Both the position numbers and the translations under genes were made by a program. Below, one piece after another: positions 33,689 to 42,446 of a DNA stretch of 64,000 nucleotides. Position 1 is the first letter of the stretch. Each line of letters opens with the position of its first letter. Under the pieces are notes generated by a model that was given only the letters and a program-made list of their open reading frames with translations, made no database searches and was not told where the DNA came from. This DNA is from Bradyrhizobium sp. MOS002 (GTDB lineage: Bacteria; Pseudomonadota; Alphaproteobacteria; Rhizobiales; Xanthobacteraceae): the NCBI RefSeq assembly GCF_003020115.1, contig NZ_PYFX01000012.1:92221-156220 (forward strand). The letters run 5' to 3'.

Positions 33689-34930
33689 ATGAAGAAACCG
33701 CTCTCTGTTGCGTTGCGAATAGCACTCGGTACCGCCGCGGCCGCTGTGTTGATGACGTCAGGCGCGGCACTTGCGGCTGACCCGATCAGGATCGGCGTAA
33801 TTGCGGAAGCGCAGGCGATTGCCGGCGCCTCCATCCCCCAGGCGGCACAGCTCGCCGCCGACGAGATCAACGCCAATGGCGGCGTCGACGGCCGCAAGAT
33901 CGAGATCGTCTCTTACGATAATCACTCGTCCTCGGCAGATTCGGTGCGCGCGTTCCAGCGCGCGGTGAACGAGGACAAGGTCAACGCGGTCATCGCCAGC
34001 TACATCAGCGAAGTCGTGCTCGCACTGGAGCCATGGGCCTCGCGGCTGAAGACGCCGTTCGTCACGCCCGGTGCCGCTTCCAACGAGATCAGCAAGAGCG
34101 TGCATGCCGATTACGAGAAGAACAAATACACCTTTCACGGCTATCTGACCTCCGCCGCGCTGGCGCTCTCAGTCTGCGACGGCGCCAAGGACCTGCTCGT
34201 CGACAAGATGCACATGAAGACCGCCGTCATCATGAGCGAGGACGCCGCCTGGACCAAGCCGCTCGACATCGGCTACGAGGAATGCCTGCCCAAGATCGGG
34301 CTGAAGGTGCTCGACCACATCCGCTTCTCGCCCGATACCACCGACTTCACGCCGATCTTCAACAAGATCGAGGGCTCCAAGCCCGACGTGATCATCACCG
34401 GCATCTCCCATGTCGGCGTGCAGCCGACAGTGCAGTGGAAGAACCAGCAGGTGCCGATCCCGATGTTCGGCATCGCCTCGCAGGCCACCAACGAGACCTT
34501 TGGCAAGGACACCAATCAGGCGGCGGAAGGCGTGCTCTACCAGGGCGTCTCCGGCCCAGGCGTCGCGGTGACGCCGAAATCGGTGCCGTTCGCCGAAGCC
34601 TTCAAGAAGAAGTTCGGCAACTATCCCTCCTATGCCGGCTACACCGCCTATGACGAGGTCTACTACATCGCCGACGCGGTGAAGCGCGCCGGCTCGACCG
34701 ACGCCGACAAGCTGGTCGCCGCGCTCGAGACGACCGACTGGGAAGGCACGATCGGCCGCGTCCAGTTCTATGGCAAGGACGATCCGTTTACGCACTCGAT
34801 CAAATACGGCAAGGGTTTGATCACCGGGCTGATGCTGCAATGGCAGGGCGGCAAGCAGAGCGCGGTCTGGCCCAAGGACGTGGCCAAGGTCGACATCAAG
34901 TTCCCGAGCTTCATCAAGCTCTCGAACTAG
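33689..34930 (+). CDS. Branched-chain amino-acid-type ABC transporter binding protein, copy 1
   Basis: 413 residues with a Sec signal (MKKPLSVALRIALGTAAAAV...AALA). Type I periplasmic-binding fold of the LivJ/LivK family: IRIGVIAEAQAIAGASI, the QLAADEINANGG motif, VRAFQRAVNEDKVNAVIASY and TPGAASNEIS. It supplies the inner-membrane complex encoded downstream. Its paralogue at 38361 has the same length and is identical over long blocks (for example VGVQPTVQWKNQQVPIPMFG), indicating duplication. The differences fall mainly in the last third, which could alter ligand range. A hairpin after the stop may set a high binding protein to permease ratio. Confidence 0.93.
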   Translation: MKKPLSVALRIALGTAAAAVLMTSGAALAADPIRIGVIAEAQAIAGASIPQAAQLAADEINANGGVDGRKIEIVSYDNHSSSADSVRAFQRAVNEDKVNAVIASYISEVVLALEPWASRLKTPFVTPGAASNEISKSVHADYEKNKYTFHGYLTSAALALSVCDGAKDLLVDKMHMKTAVIMSEDAAWTKPLDIGYEECLPKIGLKVLDHIRFSPDTTDFTPIFNKIEGSKPDVIITGISHVGVQPTVQWKNQQVPIPMFGIASQATNETFGKDTNQAAEGVLYQGVSGPGVAVTPKSVPFAEAFKKKFGNYPSYAGYTAYDEVYYIADAVKRAGSTDADKLVAALETTDWEGTIGRVQFYGKDDPFTHSIKYGKGLITGLMLQWQGGKQSAVWPKDVAKVDIKFPSFIKLSN

Positions 34931-34938
34931 AAGGACAC

Positions 34939-34963
34939 GCTCCCGGGACCAGCGCCCGGGAGC
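34939..34963 (+). terminator. Intra-operon hairpin after binding-protein copy 1
   Basis: Perfect 9-bp stem GCTCCCGGG (34939-34947) and CCCGGGAGC (34955-34963) with a 7-nt loop, followed by TTCCCC rather than a clean U-tract. Probably a partial terminator or RNA-stabilising stem rather than a full stop, since the permease genes continue 70 bp downstream. Confidence 0.65.
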
Positions 34964-35034
34964 TTCCCCATGCGGCTCCCGCAGCACGTTGCTCCAGCAA
35001 CATCGTCTCTCATAAATCAGATTGCCAACCCTAG

Positions 35035-35910
35035 ATGCGTGCTTTCCAGATTCTGATCGATGGCTTTGCCATCAGCGCTCTCTATGCTCTCGGTGCCACC
35101 GGCTTCACGCTGATCTTCGGCGTCTCCGGCGTCCTCAACCTCTCCCACGGGGCCATCATGGTGGCGGCAGCGGTGGCGGCCTGGGCCGCCGCCAGCATCC
35201 TGAATGTCGGCACCTATGCCGGCGCACTGTTCGGCGTCGGGGTCGCCCTCCTCACATCCTTCGCCACCTATTTCGCGGTGGTGAAGCCGATCCAGGACTC
35301 CCGGCGCATCCCGAATGAAGAGAAGGAGATATTCGTCCTCACCGGCACACTGCTGTGGGGGATCATGATCCAGGAGGTGATCGCCTATTTTTTCACCAAC
35401 AACGCCAAGACCGTGCTTCCGATCGTCGAGGGCGTGGTCGAGATCCTCGGCGTCCGCACGCCCAGGAACGAGATCTTTACCGCGATCGTGTGCTGCTTCG
35501 TCATCGCGCTGCTGTGGCTGCTGGTGAACCGCACCCGCACCGGCAAGGCCGTGCTGGCGGCCTCGATGAACCCGCGCGGCGTCACCCTGCTCGGCCTCGA
35601 GCTGACCAACATCTACGTCGTGGTGTGGGCGATCTACGGCATTCTCGCAGGCATCGCCGGCGTGCTGCTCGGAATGTTCCTCGGCGTCAGCTCCTACAGC
35701 GTCGGACCGCTGACCGCGAGCGCGTTCTCGATCGTCGTGCTCGGTGGCCTCGGCAGCGTCTCCGGCTCGCTGATCGCGGCCTTCGTTGTCGGCTATCTCG
35801 AAACGCTCACGGCCTATCTGATCTCGCCGGCCTACCGCACCATTCCGGCGCTGCTGCTGCTCGTGTTCGTGATGTACATCCGGCCCCAGGGCCTTCTGGG
35901 GAGGCGCTGA
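35035..35910 (+). CDS. livH: Branched-chain amino-acid-type ABC transporter permease (LivH family)
   Basis: 291 residues, about eight transmembrane helices. LivH-family features are the N-terminal FQILIDGFAISALYALGATG helix, the GVSGVLNLSHGAIMVAAA segment and the coupling region RTRTGKAVLAASMNPRGVTLLG. The C-terminal half has LGGLGSVSGSLIAAFVVG. Forms the channel with LivM; the substrate comes from one of the two binding proteins. The start codon lacks a strong ribosome site. LivM starts 1 nt after its stop. Confidence 0.93.
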   Translation: MRAFQILIDGFAISALYALGATGFTLIFGVSGVLNLSHGAIMVAAAVAAWAAASILNVGTYAGALFGVGVALLTSFATYFAVVKPIQDSRRIPNEEKEIFVLTGTLLWGIMIQEVIAYFFTNNAKTVLPIVEGVVEILGVRTPRNEIFTAIVCCFVIALLWLLVNRTRTGKAVLAASMNPRGVTLLGLELTNIYVVVWAIYGILAGIAGVLLGMFLGVSSYSVGPLTASAFSIVVLGGLGSVSGSLIAAFVVGYLETLTAYLISPAYRTIPALLLLVFVMYIRPQGLLGRR

Positions 35911-35911
35911 G

Positions 35912-36838
35912 ATGGCCAGCTTCTTTACGACCCGCCTGTTCTTCATCTCGCTCGCGCTCGTCATCATCGCGGCGACGCTGCCGCTCTACGTCTCCGGCTA
36001 CGTGCTCGGGCTCCTCACCGTCGCCTTCTATTTCGGCGTGTTCGCGATGGCGTGGGACCTGCTGTTCGGCTTCGCCGGCGAGGTCAATTTCGGGCCGACA
36101 TTCCTGATCGGCGTCGGCGCCTATACCGCCGGCATCCTGAATGCCCAGTTCGGCTGGTCGGTTTACGCTTGCATCGTGCTCGGCGCGCTCGCCTCCGTCA
36201 TCGCCGGTCTCGTGCTGGCGCTACCCGCGCTCCGGGTGCGCGGACCGTATTTCGGCCTGACCACGCTGGTCGCAGTGCTGATGCTGCAGAATTTCATCGT
36301 GGTGTTTGCCGACCTCACCGGCGGCGAGATCGGCCTGACCATCCCCGACGTCATCACCATCAACGCCGGCGCCAATTACTGGATCGCGCTCGGCTTCATG
36401 ACGATCTCGGCGGCCATTCTTTATGGCCTGTCGCAATCGCCGATCGGACTGGTGCTGCAAGCCAGCGGCCAGGATCCGGTGCAGGCCGGTGCGCTCGGCT
36501 TCAACATCGTCAAGCACAAGCTCGCCGCCTTCATCGTCAGCGCGTTCTTCTCGGGGCTGTCAGGCGCGCTGCTGGTGTTCTATTTCGGCACTGCCTCGGT
36601 CGGCACCGTCGTCGACGTCGCGGTCGGCGTCAACGTGATCGTCTCGGCCGTGCTCGGCGGCCGGCGCACCGTGCTTGGCGCGGCGCTCGGCGCGATCTTC
36701 CTGATCGTCGCCGGCGAGTTCCTCAGGCCCACCGGAGAGCTCGCGACCTTCATCGTTTCGGCCGTCGCGCTGCTCGTCGTGCTGTTCTTCCCCGGCGGCT
36801 TCCTCGGAGCGGCCCTCTCGCGCGAGGCGCGTTCGTGA
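35912..36838 (+). CDS. livM: Branched-chain amino-acid-type ABC transporter permease (LivM family)
   Basis: 308 residues, about eight to nine helices. LivM-type marks: MAWDLLFGFAGEVNFGPTFLIGVGAY, the LRVRGPYFGLTTLVAV motif before the coupling helix, and LGGRRTVLGAALGAIFLIV near the C-terminus. Ribosome site GGGGAGG upstream. The TGA stop overlaps the ATG of the fused ATPase gene (TGATG at 36836), so channel and motor are translationally coupled. Confidence 0.93.
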   Translation: MASFFTTRLFFISLALVIIAATLPLYVSGYVLGLLTVAFYFGVFAMAWDLLFGFAGEVNFGPTFLIGVGAYTAGILNAQFGWSVYACIVLGALASVIAGLVLALPALRVRGPYFGLTTLVAVLMLQNFIVVFADLTGGEIGLTIPDVITINAGANYWIALGFMTISAAILYGLSQSPIGLVLQASGQDPVQAGALGFNIVKHKLAAFIVSAFFSGLSGALLVFYFGTASVGTVVDVAVGVNVIVSAVLGGRRTVLGAALGAIFLIVAGEFLRPTGELATFIVSAVALLVVLFFPGGFLGAALSREARS

Positions 36839-38319
36839 TGGATATGCGAACTTCAAACAGGGCCGTTCTCGAAGTCCGCGGCCTGACCAAGCGCTTCGGC
36901 GGATTGACGGCAGTGAAGAACCTCGGCTTCGAGGTCAATAGCGGCGAGATTTTTGGCCTGATCGGGCCGAATGGATCGGGCAAGTCGACCGCGATGAAGA
37001 GCGTGATGGGCATTGAGCGCCCGACCGCCGGCGAGGTGATCTTCGAAGGCGAGAACGTCGCCGGCCTTCCCGCGCACAAGATCGCGCGCAAGGGCTTTGG
37101 CATGGTGTTCCAGCATTCGCGGCCGCTGAACCGGCAGACCGTGCTGGAGAACATCATGGTCGCGCTGCTGCCGGACAGCCTGTTCATGCTGTTTCCGGAC
37201 AAGGCGCTGCTCGAGCGCGCCAAATGGATCGCCGACCGCGTGGGCTTAGGCTCCGTGATGAACCGCCGCCCGCCGACGCTGCCCTTCGCCGACCTGCGCC
37301 GGCTCGAGCTCGCCAAGGCGATCGCGCGCGACCCCAAGGTCGTGCTGGTGGACGAGCCCTTTGCCGGGCTGACGCGGGCCGAGGTCGAAATCTTCTCCGA
37401 CCTTATCCGCAGCTTTCGCGACGAGGGCCGTGCGGTGATGCTGGTCGACCACAACGTCAAGAGCGTCGCGGCGCTGGTCGACCGCGTGCTCGCGATGTAT
37501 CTCGGCGAGGAGATCGTCACCGGCAAGGCCGAGGACGTCATGAAGAACGAGACGGTGCGGCGGGTCTATCTCGGCGGCGCCATCGAGACCCACGCCCGGC
37601 CCGAGACCAGCTTCAAGGACAAGGTGCCGCTGCTCCAGGTCGAGAATGTCAGCGTGTTCTACGGCAAGGCGCAGGCGCTGGAGAACGTCTCGATCCACGT
37701 CCACGAGGGCGAGTTCGTCTCGATCGTCGGCCTCAACGGCGCCGGCAAGACCACGCTGTTCAACACCATCTCCGGCTTCCTGCCTTATACCGGCGAAATC
37801 GTGCGCAACGGCGAGAAGCTGCGCGGCACGACGCCGGCGAAGATCGCCCGCAGCGGTCTGGTGCAATGCCCGGAATCGCGCGAGCTGTTCGGCGAGATGA
37901 GCGTGCGGGAGAACCTCGACCTCGGCGGGCAACATCTGGCCGACGACAAGCGCGCCGCACAGCTCGCCTGGCTGTTCGAGCTGTTCCCGATCCTGAAAGA
38001 GCGCCAGGGCCAGATGGCGCAAACGCTCTCCGGCGGCGAGCAGCAGATGCTTGCGATCGGCCGCGCGCTGATGATGCAGCCGCAGATCCTGATCCTGGAC
38101 GAGCCAACGCTGGGCCTCGCCCCCGTCATCCTCGAACTCCTCTCCAAGGCATTGACGAGGCTGCGGCAGACGACGTCGATCACGGTGCTGCTCGGCGAGC
38201 AGAACGTGACCTTCGCCCTTCCACATGCCGACCGCGTCTATGTGCTCGAGCACGCAAGGATCGTCTGGGAGGGCGATCCCGGTCGCTTCGCCGCGGAAGC
38301 CGGCGCCGATTTTCTCTAG
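36838..38319 (+). CDS. livGF: Fused double ATPase (LivG-LivF) of the branched-chain amino-acid-type ABC transporter
   Basis: 493 residues containing two complete ABC cassettes in one chain. Domain 1 (about 10-250, LivG-like): Walker A GPNGSGKST, Q-loop FQHSRPLNRQ, Walker B VVLVDEPFAG and H-loop VDHNVKSV, but a degenerate signature, LPFADLRRLELA, where LSxGxxRR is expected. Domain 2 (about 260-490, LivF-like): Walker A GLNGAGKTT, canonical signature LSGGEQQMLAIGRAL, Walker B ILILDEPTLGLAP, with GEQNVTFA at the H-loop position (Gln-Asn, no His). In most bacteria LivG and LivF are separate genes. No stop or frameshift separates them here. The asymmetry suggests one consensus and one weakened ATP site. 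Confidence 0.92.
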   Translation: MDMRTSNRAVLEVRGLTKRFGGLTAVKNLGFEVNSGEIFGLIGPNGSGKSTAMKSVMGIERPTAGEVIFEGENVAGLPAHKIARKGFGMVFQHSRPLNRQTVLENIMVALLPDSLFMLFPDKALLERAKWIADRVGLGSVMNRRPPTLPFADLRRLELAKAIARDPKVVLVDEPFAGLTRAEVEIFSDLIRSFRDEGRAVMLVDHNVKSVAALVDRVLAMYLGEEIVTGKAEDVMKNETVRRVYLGGAIETHARPETSFKDKVPLLQVENVSVFYGKAQALENVSIHVHEGEFVSIVGLNGAGKTTLFNTISGFLPYTGEIVRNGEKLRGTTPAKIARSGLVQCPESRELFGEMSVRENLDLGGQHLADDKRAAQLAWLFELFPILKERQGQMAQTLSGGEQQMLAIGRALMMQPQILILDEPTLGLAPVILELLSKALTRLRQTTSITVLLGEQNVTFALPHADRVYVLEHARIVWEGDPGRFAAEAGADFL

Positions 38320-38360
38320 TTCGCGCATATCAATAACAAAACAAGCAAAGGGAAACGACC

Positions 38361-39602
38361 ATGCGACCATCGACGAATTTGAGCGGCAGCTTCCTCCTCG
38401 CCTCCGCGCTGGCGCTGTGCCTCGCTGCTCCCGCCTACGCGCAGTCGAACGACCCGATCAAAATCGGCGTCATCGCCGAAGTGCAGTCGATCGCGGGGGC
38501 CGCGACGCCCGGCGGCGCGCAGATCGCCGCCGACGAGATCAACGCCAAGGGTGGCATTCTCGGCCGCAAGATCGAGATCGTGACCTACGACAACAAGAGC
38601 TCATCGGCCGACTCGGTGCGTGCGTTCCAGCGCGCGGTGAGCGAGGACAAGGTCTCCGCCGTGATCGCGAGCTATATCAGCGAGGTCGTGCTGGCGCTCG
38701 AGCCCTGGGCGGCGCGGCTGAAGATGCCGCTGATCACCCCCGGTGCCGCCTCGAACGAGATCACCAAGGCAATCCACAACGACTACGAGAAGAACAAGTA
38801 CACCTTCCACGGCTATCTGACCTCGGCGGCGCAAGCCCAGCTCGTCTGCGACGCCGCCAAGGATCTCCTGGTCGACAAGCTCAAGTTCAAGACGGTCGCG
38901 ATCATGAGCGAGGACGCCGCCTGGACCAAGCCGCTCGACGTCGGCTACGAGGCCTGTCTTCCGAAAGCGGGTCTCAAGGTCGTGGAGCACGTCCGCTTCT
39001 CGCCTGACACCACCGACTTCACGCCGATCTTCAACAATATCGAGGGCAAGAAGCCGGACGTGATCGTCACCGGCATCTCTCATGTCGGGGTGCAGCCGAC
39101 CGTGCAGTGGAAGAACCAGCAGGTTCCGATCCCGATGTTCGGCATCAGCGCGCAGGCGCTGAGCCCGACCTTCTGGAAGGACACCAATGGCGCGGCCGAC
39201 GGTGTCCCCTCGCTGGCGGTGGCAACGCCCGACGTCGCCGTGACCTCCAAGACGAAACCGTTCGCGGCCGCCTTCAAGGCCAAGTTCGGCTCGCCGCCGG
39301 CCTATACAGGCTACACCGCCTATGACGAGGTCTACTTCATCACGGAGGCGATCAAGCGTGCGGGCTCGACCGATCCCGACAAGATGGTCACTGAACTCGA
39401 AAAGACCGACTACGAGGGCACGATCGGCCGCATCCAGTTCTACGGCAAGGACGACGAGTTTACCCACGGCATCAAGTCCGGTCCCACGACCGTATCCGGT
39501 CTGGTGTTCCAGTGGCAGGACTCCAAGCAGGTCGTGGTCTGGCCCGAGAAGATCGCGGAGGGCAAGCTGAAGTTTCCGAGCTTCGTCAAGCTGTCGCAGT
39601 AA
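38361..39602 (+). CDS. Branched-chain amino-acid-type ABC transporter binding protein, copy 2
   Basis: 413 residues with a Sec signal (MRPSTNLSGSFLLASALALCLAAPAYA). Close paralogue of the product at 33689: the same motifs IKIGVIAEVQSIAGAAT, QIAADEINAKGG, VRAFQRAVSEDKVSAVIASY and VQPTVQWKNQQVPIPMFG. It starts 41 bp after the ATPase stop with AAAGGGAAA upstream and ends the operon; a terminator follows at 39653. Two binding proteins on one permease broaden or tune substrate use. Confidence 0.93.
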   Translation: MRPSTNLSGSFLLASALALCLAAPAYAQSNDPIKIGVIAEVQSIAGAATPGGAQIAADEINAKGGILGRKIEIVTYDNKSSSADSVRAFQRAVSEDKVSAVIASYISEVVLALEPWAARLKMPLITPGAASNEITKAIHNDYEKNKYTFHGYLTSAAQAQLVCDAAKDLLVDKLKFKTVAIMSEDAAWTKPLDVGYEACLPKAGLKVVEHVRFSPDTTDFTPIFNNIEGKKPDVIVTGISHVGVQPTVQWKNQQVPIPMFGISAQALSPTFWKDTNGAADGVPSLAVATPDVAVTSKTKPFAAAFKAKFGSPPAYTGYTAYDEVYFITEAIKRAGSTDPDKMVTELEKTDYEGTIGRIQFYGKDDEFTHGIKSGPTTVSGLVFQWQDSKQVVVWPEKIAEGKLKFPSFVKLSQ

Positions 39603-39652
39603 CACGCCGGACTGGACACCGGCTCGGTTACCGAGCACCCCATCACCCCTGC

Positions 39653-39683
39653 AAGGCCCGTCGCTTCGACCGCGACGGGCCTT
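39653..39683 (+). terminator. Rho-independent terminator of the branched-chain amino-acid-type ABC operon
   Basis: A 12-bp perfect stem, AAGGCCCGTCGC (39653-39664) with GCGACGGGCCTT (39672-39683), encloses a 7-nt loop and is followed by CGCTTTGTG. It lies 50 bp after the stop of binding-protein copy 2. Confidence 0.8.
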
Positions 39684-39776
39684 CGCTTTGTGCGGAACGC
39701 AACGGATACGCTGGCGTCGGTGGACCCATCCTGCGATCCTGCCGTTAACCTCCCAGGCGTGGGCCGGAGCAGCCAG

Positions 39777-42293
39777 ATGGACGACCGATCAAGACAACCC
39801 GATGGCCTGATGCAGGACGACGGCTTCGTTCGCGTGCGGGGCGCGCGTGAGCACAACCTCAAGAACGTCGATGTCAGCATTCCGCGCAACGCCCTCGTCG
39901 TGTTCACGGGCGTGTCGGGCTCCGGAAAATCCTCGCTCGCGTTTGGGACGATCTACGCCGAGGCGCAACGGCGATATCTGGAATCGGTGTCGCCTTACGC
40001 GCGGCGGCTGTTCCACCAGATGCAGATCCCGGAGGTTGACGATATCGAAGGCCTGCCGCCCGCCGTCGCGCTCCAGCAGCAGCGCGGCTCGCCGACGACG
40101 CGGTCGTCTGTCGGCAGCGTGACCACCATCTCGAACCTGCTCAGGATGCTCTATTCCCGTGCCGGCGATTACCCGCGCGGACAAAAGATGCTTTATGCGG
40201 AATCGTTCTCGCCGAACACGCCGGAGGGCGCCTGCCCGACCTGCCACGGTATCGGCAGGATGCTCGACGTCACCGAAAAGTCCATGGTGCCCGACGACAC
40301 CCTCACCATTCGCGAGCGTGCCGTCGCAGCCTGGCCAAGTGCCTGGCAAGGACAGAACCTCCGGGACATCCTGACAACGCTGGGCTACGACGTGGACAAG
40401 CCCTGGCGTGAGCTGCCCAGGAAGGACCGCGAATGGATCCTGTTCACGGAGGAGCAGCCGACCGTTCCGGTCTATGCCGGTTACGACTTGGCCGAAGTCA
40501 AACGGGCCCTGCGCCGCAAGGAGGAGCCGAGCTATCAGGGCACGTTCACCGGCGCCAAGCGCTACGTGATGCAGACCTATGCCAAGTCCGAGAGTGCGAT
40601 GATGAAGCGCCGCGTCGCGCAATTCATGATCACCCAGGACTGCCCGACCTGCCATGGCACGCGATTGAAGCCCGAGGCGCTCAAGGTCAAATTCGCCGGT
40701 CTCAACATCGCCGAGATGTCTCATCTGCCGCTCAAGAAGCTGCAGGAGGTGATGAAGCCATTCGCGAAGGCTTCGACGGATGGGGCATCGGAGAAGACCA
40801 TCGTCGCCAGGCGCATCTGCGAGGATCTGTCGGCGCGACTGGCGGTCCTGCTCGACCTCGGGCTCGGCTATCTCGCCTGCGAACGCAGCACGCCGACGCT
40901 GTCGCCGGGCGAGTTGCAGCGGCTGCGACTTGCGACACAGGTCCGCTCCAACCTGTTCGGCGTCGTCTACGTGCTCGACGAACCCTCCGCAGGCTTGCAT
41001 CCCGCTGACACCGAGGCGCTGCTGCGGGCGCTGGACCGGCTGAAACACGCGGGCAATTCGATCTTCGTGGTCGAACACGAGATCGAGGTGATCAGGCATG
41101 CCGACTGGCTGGTGGATGTCGGTCCTGACGCCGGCGAAAGCGGCGGGAACATCCTCTATAGTGGGCCACCCGGTGGGCTTGGCCAAATCGAGCAATCGCG
41201 AACCGCCCACTATCTCGCGCATCCACGAAAGCCGCTGCCCACGGTCCATCGCGAGCCAAAGGGGCATCTGAAAATCCGGGGTGTGACCCGGAACAATCTT
41301 CACGGCTTCGACGTCGATATCCCGCTCGGCGTTCTCGCCAGCGTGACCGGCGTGTCGGGCTCCGGCAAATCGAGCCTGATCAGCCAGTTCCTCGTCGATG
41401 CCGTGGCGGAGCATCTCGGCCATGCACGGACCGCGGACGCGGACGAGGACAGCCTGGCAGCACCCACGGTCGAGACATTGGGCGGCAGGATTGCCGCCGG
41501 CCTCGACCAGATCGACCGCCTCGTCGTGGTGGATCAGAAGCCGATCGGCCGCACGCCACGATCCAACCTTGCGACCTATACCGGCCTCTTCGACCACGTC
41601 CGGCGGTTGTTCGCCGCGACGCCGCAGGCAAAATCCCGCCGCTACGATGCCGGGCGCTTTTCCTTCAATGTCGCGAAAGGCCGATGCAGCACCTGCGATG
41701 GTGAGGGATTTGTCTGCGTTGAGCTCCTGTTCCTGCCCAGCGTCTACGCCCCCTGCCCGACCTGCAAGGGCGCGCGTTACAACGACAAGACGCTGGAGGT
41801 GAAGATCCGCGGAAAATCCATCGCCGATGTGCTGGCGATGCGCGTCGACGAGGCCTTCGAATTCTTCCGCGAAGATGCAACACTGAATCGTTCGCTATCG
41901 GTCGTCCGCGAGGTCGGCCTCGGCTATATCCGCCTCGGTCAGTCCGCCACCGAACTGTCGGGTGGCGAGGCCCAACGCATCAAGCTCGCGACCGAGCTCA
42001 TGCGTCCACAACGCGGTCACACGCTCTATGTCCTGGACGAGCCGACCACCGGTCTTCATCCCAGGGATGTCGAGCGGCTGATCGCCCAGCTCGAGCGCAT
42101 CGTGGACGCCGGCAACAGCGTGGTCGTAGTCGAGCATGATATGGATGTTGTCTCTCACAGCGACTGGATCATCGACCTCGGTCCCGGCGCCGGCGACGAA
42201 GGCGGCCGTATCGTGGCGTCGGGGACACCGCGAGAGGTCGCCAAGGCCGGCGGGAAAACCGCGGGCTATCTTGCCCGTCGCTTGAAGCAATAG
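39777..42293 (+). CDS. Class II UvrA-like ABC ATPase lacking the UvrB-binding domain
   Basis: 838 residues from an ATG at 39777 with GGAG 8 nt upstream. Two UvrA-type ABC modules: Walker A TGVSGSGKSSLAF and TGVSGSGKSSLIS; signatures LSPGELQRLRLA and LSGGEAQRIKLA; Walker B VYVLDEPSAGLHP and LYVLDEPTTGLHP. Zinc-finger pairs CPTCHG (two copies), CSTCDG and CPTCKG are present. After EGLPPAVALQQQRGSPTTRSSVGSVT and MLYSRAGDYP the chain goes almost directly to the first CPTCHG, so the roughly 110-residue UvrB-binding domain of canonical UvrA is missing. That defines UvrA2-type proteins, implicated in DNA-binding drug tolerance or alternative damage sensing. Separate transcription unit. Confidence 0.92.
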   Translation: MDDRSRQPDGLMQDDGFVRVRGAREHNLKNVDVSIPRNALVVFTGVSGSGKSSLAFGTIYAEAQRRYLESVSPYARRLFHQMQIPEVDDIEGLPPAVALQQQRGSPTTRSSVGSVTTISNLLRMLYSRAGDYPRGQKMLYAESFSPNTPEGACPTCHGIGRMLDVTEKSMVPDDTLTIRERAVAAWPSAWQGQNLRDILTTLGYDVDKPWRELPRKDREWILFTEEQPTVPVYAGYDLAEVKRALRRKEEPSYQGTFTGAKRYVMQTYAKSESAMMKRRVAQFMITQDCPTCHGTRLKPEALKVKFAGLNIAEMSHLPLKKLQEVMKPFAKASTDGASEKTIVARRICEDLSARLAVLLDLGLGYLACERSTPTLSPGELQRLRLATQVRSNLFGVVYVLDEPSAGLHPADTEALLRALDRLKHAGNSIFVVEHEIEVIRHADWLVDVGPDAGESGGNILYSGPPGGLGQIEQSRTAHYLAHPRKPLPTVHREPKGHLKIRGVTRNNLHGFDVDIPLGVLASVTGVSGSGKSSLISQFLVDAVAEHLGHARTADADEDSLAAPTVETLGGRIAAGLDQIDRLVVVDQKPIGRTPRSNLATYTGLFDHVRRLFAATPQAKSRRYDAGRFSFNVAKGRCSTCDGEGFVCVELLFLPSVYAPCPTCKGARYNDKTLEVKIRGKSIADVLAMRVDEAFEFFREDATLNRSLSVVREVGLGYIRLGQSATELSGGEAQRIKLATELMRPQRGHTLYVLDEPTTGLHPRDVERLIAQLERIVDAGNSVVVVEHDMDVVSHSDWIIDLGPGAGDEGGRIVASGTPREVAKAGGKTAGYLARRLKQ

Positions 42294-42446
42294 TTCGGGT
42301 CTCGTCACTCATTTCGCAATTGCGTTCTGCGTCGCGGAGGTCGGACCCCGACTTTCGCCATGTTGACTTTCCGCCGTCCCGCTCCCCATACTTCGAAAAA
42401 AGATAACAAGACCAAATCATAAAAACGGTTTTTGAGGGAGGATAGG

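Noticed and set aside
36052..36837. N-terminal 262 codons of a 755-codon frame in front of the fused ATPase
   Set aside because: They overlap livM in another frame and are Arg-rich; the ATPase starts at the TGATG junction at 36838.
39789..41597. 602-codon minus-strand frame opposite the UvrA-like gene
   Set aside because: No motif; the plus strand has Walker and zinc-finger motifs throughout.
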